Of a stretch of DNA of 64,000 nt, positions 45,301 through 52,355 are shown piece after piece (positions within the stretch are counted from its first letter, which is position 1; each line of letters starts with the position of its first letter). Under the pieces are notes generated by a model that searched no databases, was not told where the DNA came from, and saw only the letters and a list, made by a program, of their open reading frames with translations. Location of the stretch: contig OZ007567.1 of assembly GCA_963931925.1 (NCBI GenBank), positions 94,499,778-94,563,777 on the forward strand, in the 5' to 3' direction. This stretch comes from Onchidella celtica (lineage: Eukaryota > Mollusca > Gastropoda > Systellommatophora > Onchidiidae). Both the position numbers and the translations under genes were made by a program.

Positions 45301-47426
45301 GTCTGTAAACCGTTACTGCCGGCCTCCTCGTGGGAAACATGTCTTTCGTCGTGTGAGCTACCAGGAACCAAGCCAGTGTGCCACCCTAACGGAGTCATGT
45401 CCATATCATTTCCCAGCATTTCATGCACGAAAGTTGCCATATGGAAGAAGAATCTTCTCAATTTCCGCTCAACTTCTTTACGCAACCTAAACTCTGTAAC
45501 GACGAGAGGGACATCAGTAGATTCCAAGCTACCCTGCTCTGCTTCAAGCTTCTGTTGTGTAACCGGAAAATCACCACGTAAAAATGTTTCGTTGTTGAGA
45601 TTCTGAACCTCGTTTTTCTGATCAGAAGGGTAATATGATTCATTTGCAATACAGTCTTCTCCTAAACCAGAATGGATCTCAGTGTTCAGACTGGAGTCAT
45701 TGTTAGAAGAGGCTTCGTCGTGTATGTGTCCGCTCGGATCAGATGGAAGTGCTTTGAACTTGGCCTCATGTGATGGACAAGCGTTACTTCCCATGGCTGT
45801 GTGTTCCGAGGTAGTAGATTTTTCATCAACGAGCAAGCCTGCCTCTCCTTGCACATTTTTGTGACCTTTGTGAGTCTTAAGTTTATCTGGTGTCCCTTTC
45901 CATGCAAACCTATCAGCAATTGTGGGTTTCCTCTTCTTAGCTCCGGATTGCAAGGTTGGAGATAATGATGGATCTTGTAGGTTAAAATCATAAGAAGAAG
46001 AACTGGCGCTAGAATTTAAACTTTCACGCTTATTTTCAGGTACTAAAGCCGTTTCTACAGGTGCCTCACCAGTTCTGCCATGTTGAGTTTCATCGCAGGT
46101 ACTAGTGATATTTTTACCTCCATCTCCTTTGTATTTTCCAGTAGCTACTCTCACACAAGCCGAAACGCCCACAATGTCAGCATTTTCATTTAGTGAAACT
46201 CTAATTTCGCTTTTCTGAAATGCTCTACCACTGCCCTTTGTAGTAGGATCTTCTGGGCCAGAAAAATTTCTTGAAGCTGTGATCACGAGCGGGGGCGTTT
46301 CAGTGAAGGCGGCAGTGTTGTGTTCAGGATTCTTCTCAACATTACCGTATTCACCAGGATGTTGAGTGGAAATTGGCTCTGCAGATTTAGAATCATTCAC
46401 AGGCATTATTACTTCAGCAGTCTCAAAGATTTCCTCCATACATTCAGTCTCGTCTGTCATTAATACGTCTGCACAGGCCTCACAAAGTCTGCAGTGAGTC
46501 TGTAAAACTTTGAATGCTAATTCCTCGCACATTTCTGAGGAGAAACTCCCGTCCATCACACAGGGCAAAGGCAGAGTCTTTATTGCTTTAGCAGCCTGAG
46601 CTAAATATCGCGAAGCACCGTCATCATTCTTCGCGCCGACGTCGCTTTCGTCACCAGGTGACTGGTATTTATAAGTCTGTTCAGCATCATCTGTGGTGGC
46701 TAGTATTTCTTCCCTAATGACATTACTTGCTACGTCAGTTTTCATTTGCTCCTCATCATTCTGACACATTTCAGCACTGTTCACCTGTTTGAAAGTCTCA
46801 GTCTCCTCTGTCGATTCTGTTTGTGGCGATTGCGAGAGGGCATACACTACAATTTTTCTTTTACTCACTTGACCCTTTTGGGAAAATGCGTTGGTAGTGT
46901 CTGTAAGGCCGGATTCGGCGTTAATGCAATCGGCAGGCACTTTTAATTGCACTGATAGGGATCTGTATTCTGTTACGTTTTGTATCATCCGCCCCAGATA
47001 CTCAGCAAAACATATCCTTTCTTCAGGCGTGTCTGTGCTGTATTTACTTTTTTTCAAAATCTTTTCAGATATTCTGGATAAGTCCAACTTCACAGCCTTT
47101 CTTGAATTCTGGTCATTTCGACGGCTCCCTTTGGAATTTCCTCCCTGATGTTTCCCTGCCTGACGCGTGGCTGTGACACTGTCCAACAAACACGTGTAGT
47201 CATAAAACATGTCATAGACAGCCTGTGTCCAACTTGGAGAATACATAAACCAATAATCCCTTTCCATCGCACTAACTAGATGGCTGCTGGAGGCTGCCTC
47301 TGAATCTGGATATCGCTTTTGCAATGAGTGTCTACATAGTTTGCCGACTTTCTGAAGTTCCGCGGCGTCATCCAGGCTGAATGGCTCAATCCCTCTAATA
47401 TCATTTTCCACATCGGGTTTGCAGGG
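39399..47426 (-). CDS. Giant low-complexity protein exon, about 2670 codons, unknown function
   Basis: The frame is open for 8 kb without an intron, which rules out chance. It begins after an acceptor-like ACCAACAG|CTCCC (exon start 47428) and ends at TAA/TAG near 39399. No in-frame ATG lies between the upstream in-frame TAA (47451-47453) and Met at 47265-47267, which has a fair start context; residues before it look coding, so an upstream exon may supply the start. The N-terminus is compact and aromatic (MERDYWFMYSPSWTQAVYDM). Residues about 80-1040 are Ser/Thr/Glu/Asn-rich. About 1042-1574 is a repeat of about 20 units of 26-28 aa. About 1735 has a basic RRKRGRQ NLS-like patch. About 2195-2260 is a Trp-rich block (KPFWIDKFEKELGFVWDIN) that looks folded. 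The rest is Asn/Gln/Pro-rich and prion-like. I recognise no family. A nuclear or RNA-granule role would be a guess. Confidence 0.75.
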   Translation of the reverse strand, partial: PCKPDVENDIRGIEPFSLDDAAELQKVGKLCRHSLQKRYPDSEAASSSHLVSAMERDYWFMYSPSWTQAVYDMFYDYTCLLDSVTATRQAGKHQGGNSKGSRRNDQNSRKAVKLDLSRISEKILKKSKYSTDTPEERICFAEYLGRMIQNVTEYRSLSVQLKVPADCINAESGLTDTTNAFSQKGQVSKRKIVVYALSQSPQTESTEETETFKQVNSAEMCQNDEEQMKTDVASNVIREEILATTDDAEQTYKYQSPGDESDVGAKNDDGASRYLAQAAKAIKTLPLPCVMDGSFSSEMCEELAFKVLQTHCRLCEACADVLMTDETECMEEIFETAEVIMPVNDSKSAEPISTQHPGEYGNVEKNPEHNTAAFTETPPLVITASRNFSGPEDPTTKGSGRAFQKSEIRVSLNENADIVGVSACVRVATGKYKGDGGKNITSTCDETQHGRTGEAPVETALVPENKRESLNSSASSSSYDFNLQDPSLSPTLQSGAKKRKPTIADRFAWKGTPDKLKTHKGHKNVQGEAGLLVDEKSTTSEHTAMGSNACPSHEAKFKALPSDPSGHIHDEASSNNDSSLNTEIHSGLGEDCIANESYYPSDQKNEVQNLNNETFLRGDFPVTQQKLEAEQGSLESTDVPLVVTEFRLRKEVERKLRRFFFHMATFVHEMLGNDMDMTPLGWHTGLVPGSSHDERHVSHEEAGSNGLQTAEPELDRNLVMERKNQGTVDEDHKLEAWATGIQETVLRKTKNRILPELTVNDRVQAISTVADLTTAGEKETKTPAQSPELKSEHDCTGISSDKCVSPSECQSETRPDWIPEQVAKLQHDSNGNIDNTTTEPVSLSTDGKSCDAHSERGSDNTYETAAEEEEEIVLPTTSINSLIGSGKTAPGVLTFSANNEDCVASDTCPINEVESSPTPTVPLPTDNEKDTCSTAKCSKFAVKPSSDKPSNDTQEIVKKSPVPPTDLQPVNGAKVPRKKESNSHQKSTAKGKGKDTSQVQNSTKSPSPSLRDKSEQSKMNTSSRANLSKETKISPETQAVNVEEPVGSSMNNPASVAQSEQQNQHSKKASKIIRSSENSPDSVAQTEQHNHHRHGKKACKIIGSSENNPDSVEQSEQHDQRGKKANKITNSPENDPDSLARSEQLDHHGKKASKMIRSSENNQDSVLQSKQQDQHGERANKITGSSEDNPDSVAQSEQQSQRGKKASKITNSSENNPDSVAQSEQHDQRGKKASKLTNSPEDDPDSLARSEHHDHHGKKASKIIGSSENNPVTATQSEHNDQHRHGKKASKMISSENTQDSVLQSKQQDQHGERANRITGLSEDNPDSLAQSEQLDHHGKKASKIIGSSENNPVTAAQPEHHDQHRHAKQTSKIIGSSKNNLDSVALPKQQGQHGKNASRITGSSKDTPDSVAQSEQQCQHGEKASKITGSSKDNPDSVAQSEQCQHGKKASKITGSSKDNPDSVAQTEQCQHGEKASKITGSSKNNPDSVVQTKQQGQHGKKTSKITGSLENSAVSVSRSEQRDQHARKTSKITGSSQNNPDCVAQSENFDHRGKNASKIIGSSENTPDSAAPTEKQDQRVKKAKKITSTPPSDILQKGDEWAKTLVVPQRLAKESEENTINCTKERFKAGDRCVKTNSPGAFILPQVYTSKSRNVTNLMVSESNTDTSSRQLSKAEIPIQATRTSLTPAVSVSVQKKAQGITSETASGLMPVDVSVNIERDNVTAVNSEDIPHQTTRRKRGRQFDEAECHKRNVLGANFAGSPENYLPYVIQTSPEYNRVADRVTDMDAIANEQFRNCDQNNPIKYENHVIYSNPEKENVHPSKKGKGRAKVTKSAADDVFNSKVTVYRNDQFATHNDVNNNVEYNEGKKLSKNKSTLPVRTKPIYGASESLHVETEDGMRGNGKKRGENLIQTIFKKLSREEMSRNARLLEELSSVKENASGVFTSVEQVETKLPVHENEMPTDQVKDSMDTNCFATLSSNMTVRRDTDKKYPIYPESHSDRSQNLIESYKRKQIIEGTTYDGKSETPRITQSKNRYEVEPQNESLRIDSPMAQGARPKLGRSPQNHGKSSMRQNNPYLMEQSCYTKNTNSFGDEPVDFDRAVGTPRNKSETERYVQARRRKALSQAGETVDENDNIHLLRNVFQVLEESSSERLSDCENNNTHQEFERHKDLGNVNSQHSSNQLPNTLPHPSNATGTTLTEYKPFWIDKFEKELGFVWDINMCNNMIKQHTGIWCHRRTVWSPGHDAFGDMSLLLQPPKGLPLHSKLNHKAPEFKPASQSAQSQKITMKQAASMLPSTTNVTYSRQTRPSSSDLEERLAQNPREWQNLLLLDVARREEQQSQRAPFTNEEDLQSVVVEQSTARMERTRNVTDDHHPNQQDRLVLGNNPNLSHSTNIHSNQFHLGRQMAVGPQMPLLGKSGPIRPSAQAPGTNIRFMGMGHAQNNLNIPCALPLPLMALYGNVGNQNFQGPQQDNNTRQPPAIGNPYRHQYPFYPYPLNASNAPIQQYPPMIPPIQAAQLGNASSRQIPLHTNVTSVQQAPSLTEASLTRSPSVTSLLVPSTANTSLVASSPPAISVTSDLAQSGQSSRKPDLSTQGSRQNPSQNARLVEQMLFGNQTIQEVPNGQRHSRHFQNASSQQIADRATWNADGRRGNVTNRQTCNRSSHIQRHQR
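42690..44290 (-). repeat. Coding minisatellite: about 20 units of roughly 81 bp
   Basis: Inside the giant ORF the sequence repeats with a period of 78-84 bp, encoding variants of SSENNPDSVAQSEQ.. and HGKKASKITG. Indels are all multiples of three. Blocks of about four units resemble each other more than neighbours (SPENDPDSLARSE/SPEDDPDSLARSE pairs and two NxQDSVLQSKQQDQHGERAN units), so the array has higher-order structure. The opposite strand is open across it only because of the repeat. Confidence 0.9.
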
Positions 47427-47754
47427 AGCTGTTGGTTGAAAACAATAGGCTTATTATTTGTCATCTTCCTGAGAAGATTGTCCTACCATTTAATATCTAT
47501 AATTCACAAATTCTAGACCTTTGAACGCAAAAGGCTTTTGTATTAGGCCACCTACAGTAATCATATTTTGCATGTAGGTTTCAAATACCGTGGAGGGTGC
47601 ACCGAAGTTTGGATTTTTTTTTTAATTGCTTTTTTTTTTTTTTTAGTTTGCTCTGTGTCGGTGACAACTCGCCCCCGATCCCTTTTTTCCGCGAGCACAT
47701 GGCGCGTGTTGTGATTATAGTATACTTCCTGTCGTATGTAGGTCACTCCCTCAC

Positions 47755-47880
47755 CTTGCTCGCGGCTAAAATCAGAGCACAGGAATGTCTCGAGGGAAAT
47801 ATCGACGAGAGGTTGGAAAGTGACAGGCGGGAGGGACAGTAGTTGTGGGGTCAGCGCGAGGCGCGGCTTTTAAGCTTGTT
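47755..47880 (-). other. Possible noncoding first exon of the giant-ORF gene
   Basis: On minus, GCGAGCAAG|GTGAGGG is an excellent donor (last base 47755) 326 bp upstream of the giant exon's acceptor, in a GC-rich patch. It contains no ATG. If spliced to 47428, the first ATG met (47411-47413) opens a short out-of-frame uORF before the main frame's Met at 47267. The Gypsy element begins about 160 bp further upstream. Confidence 0.35.
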
Positions 47881-48043
47881 TGGATAGAATTAAAGTTAGT
47901 GTGTTGTTGGTAAGTGAACCCACAGCTAACTACACCCAAGGAGAACAGTATTCTCGTGCTTCTCGCAAAAAAACAAAAACACAAATAATTGAGTTATGTT
48001 TGGTTCAGTTGCCCTGATAATTGAACATTGCAGGCAAACCCGA

Positions 48044-48663
48044 TGTAACAGCTGAGGTTGTTCTAGCACGTTATAGTAGGGGGGAGTTAGTTGATCTAAC
48101 TACAACCCTTTAGAAAACGAAACTATTACAGCTGTAAAATAAATAAACACGAGATCCGACGATAGATTAAATAATACTAAAGTTTAATAACTGTATAGTG
48201 AACAATAAATTACTAGGAAGACGCCAGCGAAACTAAATATCTACGCCACACAAAAGGAAACTCACTTACTCACCCCCCAACCACTCACACAGGTCTATAT
48301 ATATAAACATTTCTATAGAAAGTTCCCGAAATAAACGTTACCTTTGCCCTCGCACAAACTAACCAATCACGCATCAATACGTCATCAGGTTACATCACCC
48401 AAGGCCAAATCTGGCGTAAACATTCGTTTCCACAACGTTATCGAATATTCGGGAACATACTAATATTTACTGAACGAGTCAAAACACCTGACAACAAGCG
48501 AGCGAGGAAAAAAACTACTCACTAGAAAAGAAGGTCAGGTCACGGAGTACAGCACACTCTGGCGGTGGTCAACAATAAAATGAAAAAAGTAGTGGACACA
48601 TGCTCAGCCACCAGCACAACAACAAAACCGGGGGAGGGCAAGGGGTAGCCCGCAGATGCTACA
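48044..48663 (-). repeat. 3' LTR of the Gypsy element (620 bp)
   Basis: On the minus strand it starts TGTAGCATCTGC and ends GCTGTTACA, so it has TG...CA ends. It is identical to 54198-54817 except for two substitutions I see (near positions 104 and 191). Being nearest to the giant-ORF gene and in the same orientation, it could act as a promoter for it. Confidence 0.93.
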
Positions 48664-49433
48664 CAACTCCCCAATTTAAGTTGAATATCTTTCAACTCCA
48701 AAAACATTATACAGCGTTTGCACTATCGTGAAATAATTTTATAGCACTCCCAATCTCACAAAGGTAGTTGCTAATTCTAATACAATTAATAACAATTTCA
48801 GTGTCTTCCCGAATGTCATCACAAATACGATACAATGCAGTGTACTTTGCATCACTAATACCATAACTAATACAATACCGTCATTGCTTCCCAATAGTAA
48901 ACAGTAGGCCTACTAGTCAAAATAACACAACGCCACCACTGTGGTGAAACAATGGTCAATGATATTATTACAAATCATATAAGGTGAAACGATGGCCCAT
49001 CGTTTACACAATGCTTCGTGCACGAATCATAGCATATAACTTGTTGTACATAACATGGTTATCTCCAAAATGTATAACTCATACGTACAATGGCCAAAAA
49101 TACCAATACATACCGACCACTGATTAGGGTCTTTCTTCATCATATTAGGTCAAAACAAGTTACAACATTGCAATATAACACAAACACTGCTTGCTCGCAG
49201 TCCCCATTTGGGTTACATTTTTCAAAAATTACACCAAGTTCCATTGGTAACTAATATGACATAGCATAAAATCAAAATGTGACTAACACATCATGACTCT
49301 CTATCAGCCATCAATTCAATATTCAATCACAGATGAACTATGTCCCCAATTACAGTACAATACTGCCGTCCTAGAAATTCATCTAGTAGGCAAAAGTATG
49401 GGTTACAATGCATTTCACTGATAGTGTACTACT
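48664..49433 (-). other. Gypsy element 3' untranslated region and polypurine tract
   Basis: About 770 bp between the RNase H stop codon and the 3' LTR with no substantial ORF. The bases next to the LTR, on minus TAAATTGGGGAGTTG, contain the purine tract expected for plus-strand priming. Confidence 0.7.
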
Positions 49434-52190
49434 TTAAAATACCCTGCTCAGGAAATCGGCACAGACATTTTCTCTGCCTTTTACGTAGTGAATCCTGAAT
49501 CGATAAGACTGTAAAAATAAACTCCATCGTAATAACTTTGGACTGTCAAACTTGGCAGAGTTCAAAAACTCTAATGACCGATGGTCAGTTTGGAGCACAA
49601 ACTCCTTTCCATACAAATACAAAGTAAACTTTTTTACAGCCCAAACAATAGCTAAACATTCGCGCTCTGAGACCGAATATTTTGTCTCACGAGGCAATAG
49701 CTTACGACTAGCATATGCCACAGGGTACAACTTTCCCTCGTGTTCCTGCATAAGACTAGCGCCTAATCCGCGATCTGATGCATCAGTTGCTAAGACAAAC
49801 TCTTTGGAAAAATCTGGCAAACATAACACGGGTTTGGAGATAATGACATTCTTCAAAGAGGTGTACGCTTTCTCCTGCGTTTCATCCCACTGAACTATAT
49901 TGGGCTGACCCTTTCTAAGTAAATCAGGCAATGGTGATGCAATCGCTGAAAAGTTAGGAATAAATTCATGGTAATATCCCACTAATCCTAAGAATGCTTT
50001 CACTTCCTTCTTAGTGGTGGGTCTGGGTGCGTCTCGTACCTTACATACATTCTCTTCTAACAGGCCAATCATACCTTCTCCCACTAAGTGTCCAACAAAG
50101 TCTACTTCAGACGTTCCAATCAGACACTTCGATGGTCTTGCAGTTAATCCAGCTTGGTCCATCCTCTGCAGTAAGTCCTTGAGAGTCTTCACATGCTCGT
50201 CGAATGTCTCTGTATGAATCAGCAGGTCGTCCACATATGCTGTCACATTGTTCATTCCACGGATCAATGGCTTTACGATCCTGTTCAGCGTGGCTCCTGA
50301 GTTCATCATCCCAAAAGGCATCCGAATGAATTCATAGTGTTCGCCCATGGTGACGAACGCCGTCTTGGGAATGTCTTGCTCTCGAACTTTCACTTGCCAG
50401 TATCCCTTGCTCAGGTCAATCCGAGAGAATAATTTTCCTCTCGAGAGACTCTGAAACACTTCTAATGGCGCTGCTGTCGGATGAGGGTCGAATACTGTGA
50501 TCTTGTTTAACCTCCTGTAGTCGATGCAGACTCGGTTGGATCCGTCCTTCTTCTTGACGACAACAATAGGTGAAGCATAAGCTGATGAGCTCCTTCGAAT
50601 GATGCCCAGCCGTTCCATGGTGCTAAGCTCCTCCTTCAATGAGTCGCGCATAGCGTAGGGCACCGGGTATGGTCGTTGACGAACTGGTATTTCTGTCGTC
50701 AGGTCGATGCGATGTTCACCCAACTGACAGCATCCAGGGAGATTGGTGAAGACGTGCTGGTAATTCTTCACCACATCGCAGAGTTCTTGACGTTGTTCCG
50801 ATGTCAGTTGCGTTCCATACTGGACATCTCTGTAGCCTTCATTCTGGTCCCAGCTTCCTAGGTCGGCAAGGTCCTCCGTCGTTCCACCGTTGTCGCCTTC
50901 CAGGTCGCAGTCCTCGATAACTGTCATGCCAGCTGACTCTACGGGTTGACTCTTGTCCATCATGTCGTCCTCTGCCAGTACAGTCTCAGCACTATCACCG
51001 CCGCCGTCCTTTATGGCGTTGACATGTTCAGGCGTGGTATCTCTCCTACTGTTGTCCATCCCACACATCTCTGTCACAACAGGTCTCGGTTCTATTGCCA
51101 CTGCTGCTGCTTTTGACGTCCTTGGAATGTATCTCTTGAGGAGGTTGGCGTGCAAGGTCTTTTCTTTTGCACCCATCTTGACTCTATAGTCGTTAACACC
51201 GACAACTGAGACTACCTTATATGGTCCCTTCCATTGGACTAGGAGCTTGTTAGTGTTCGTCGGCAGTAGCACCAACACTTCATCTCCGGGGCGGAACTTC
51301 CTCTCTCGCGCCTTCCGGTCGTAGTAGGTCTTCTGTCTACCTTGAGCCTTGGAGAGTTCTTCCGTCGCTAGCTTCCATGTGTCCTCCAGCCTCTCACGTA
51401 GTTCCATGACGTACTGGTAACTGGTCTTCGTTTCCGGCTCCTCTACGTCCTTGGTCCATAGTTGACGTAAGATTTGCATCGGTCCTCTCACAGTTCTCCC
51501 ATACAGCAATTCGAATGGGGCAAACTTGGTCGACTCTTGAGGAACTTCACGATATGCGAAGAGCAGCGGGTTGATGTATCTGTGCCACTGCTTGGGTTGC
51601 TCTGCGCACAGTCGTCTCAATGTTTTCTTCAGCGTGCCGTTGAATCGCTCCACCAACCCGTTGCACATAGGGTGGTAGACTGTAGTGGTCGACTGTCGAA
51701 TTCCCAGTAGTCTATTCGTTTCCTTCATGACATCTGACATAAACTGGGTCCCTTGGTCCGACAAGATCTCTTCGGGCACACCCAAACGGCTGTAGATGTT
51801 CACTAAGGCTTCTGCTACCGTTTCTGCGTCGATCTTCTTCAGGGGTGTGGCTTCGGGGTAACGAGTAGCGTAGTCTATGTACACCAGGATATACCGATGT
51901 CCACCTTCACTTGGGGGGTCGATAGGTCCTACTAAGTCCACGGCCACTCGCCTAAATGGTACGTCCACTACTGGCATACTCTGCAGGTGCACCTTTAGTG
52001 TCGCTCCTTTGTTCACTGTCCTCTGGCATATGTCGCATGAGCGGCAGTATCTCGCGACGTCACCTTCAATTCCAAGCCAATAAAAATTGCTCATAACTCT
52101 GTCTTTGGTTTTCTTCACGCCGAGGTGTCCGACGATCGAGTCGTGGGCTGCCCGGGCAAAATTAAATAAAAATTCATCCCTACCACCCAC
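49434..52190 (-). CDS. pol: Gypsy element pol: integrase, reverse transcriptase, RNase H
   Basis: Enzymes for cDNA synthesis and integration. Order from the N-terminus: integrase HHCC zinc domain (HDSIVGHLG ... CRSCDIC, about 52140-52015); DDE core with VDLVGPID, SDQGTQF and LVERFNG (about 51950-51640); a GPY/F module (WKGPYKVV, about 51220); an acidic linker; RT with FSRIDLSKGYWQV, RMPFGMMNSGATL and YVDDLL (about 50690-50080); RNase H with ATDASD, ERECLAIVWA and QTDHRSLEFL (about 49800-49450). Catalytic residues look intact. The first codons of this frame lie in SINE-derived sequence, so the natural start is not here: the frame is the same as that of gag, and a single TGA (52197-52199) within the SINE separates the two. 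Confidence 0.9.
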   Translation of the reverse strand: MGGRDEFLFNFARAAHDSIVGHLGVKKTKDRVMSNFYWLGIEGDVARYCRSCDICQRTVNKGATLKVHLQSMPVVDVPFRRVAVDLVGPIDPPSEGGHRYILVYIDYATRYPEATPLKKIDAETVAEALVNIYSRLGVPEEILSDQGTQFMSDVMKETNRLLGIRQSTTTVYHPMCNGLVERFNGTLKKTLRRLCAEQPKQWHRYINPLLFAYREVPQESTKFAPFELLYGRTVRGPMQILRQLWTKDVEEPETKTSYQYVMELRERLEDTWKLATEELSKAQGRQKTYYDRKARERKFRPGDEVLVLLPTNTNKLLVQWKGPYKVVSVVGVNDYRVKMGAKEKTLHANLLKRYIPRTSKAAAVAIEPRPVVTEMCGMDNSRRDTTPEHVNAIKDGGGDSAETVLAEDDMMDKSQPVESAGMTVIEDCDLEGDNGGTTEDLADLGSWDQNEGYRDVQYGTQLTSEQRQELCDVVKNYQHVFTNLPGCCQLGEHRIDLTTEIPVRQRPYPVPYAMRDSLKEELSTMERLGIIRRSSSAYASPIVVVKKKDGSNRVCIDYRRLNKITVFDPHPTAAPLEVFQSLSRGKLFSRIDLSKGYWQVKVREQDIPKTAFVTMGEHYEFIRMPFGMMNSGATLNRIVKPLIRGMNNVTAYVDDLLIHTETFDEHVKTLKDLLQRMDQAGLTARPSKCLIGTSEVDFVGHLVGEGMIGLLEENVCKVRDAPRPTTKKEVKAFLGLVGYYHEFIPNFSAIASPLPDLLRKGQPNIVQWDETQEKAYTSLKNVIISKPVLCLPDFSKEFVLATDASDRGLGASLMQEHEGKLYPVAYASRKLLPRETKYSVSERECLAIVWAVKKFTLYLYGKEFVLQTDHRSLEFLNSAKFDSPKLLRWSLFLQSYRFRIHYVKGRENVCADFLSRVF

Positions 52191-52355
52191 TCCCCCTCAT
52201 CCCCCCACCACCAAAAAAAAAAAAAAAACGCCGACCGGCGCTGCACTGTGGCGACGACGTGCCTGCTCCAGTTGTAACTGGGGTGCAATGGCACAAAGGC
52301 AAAATTTCCCAAATGGGATTAAAGAGTTATACAAATACAAATACAAATACAAATA
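52148..52355 (+). mobile_element. SINE 3' fragment (type 2) nested in the Gypsy element
   Basis: Positions 52148-52355 match the 3' part of the tRNA-headed SINE at 35 kb: GCCCGGGCAAAATTAAATAA, the C- and A-rich tracts, CAGTTGTAACTGG and an (ATACAA)n tail at 52331-52355. It is 5' truncated and antisense to the Gypsy element. It lies in the integrase N-terminal region, just before the HHCC domain. No clear target duplication was found. Confidence 0.8.
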
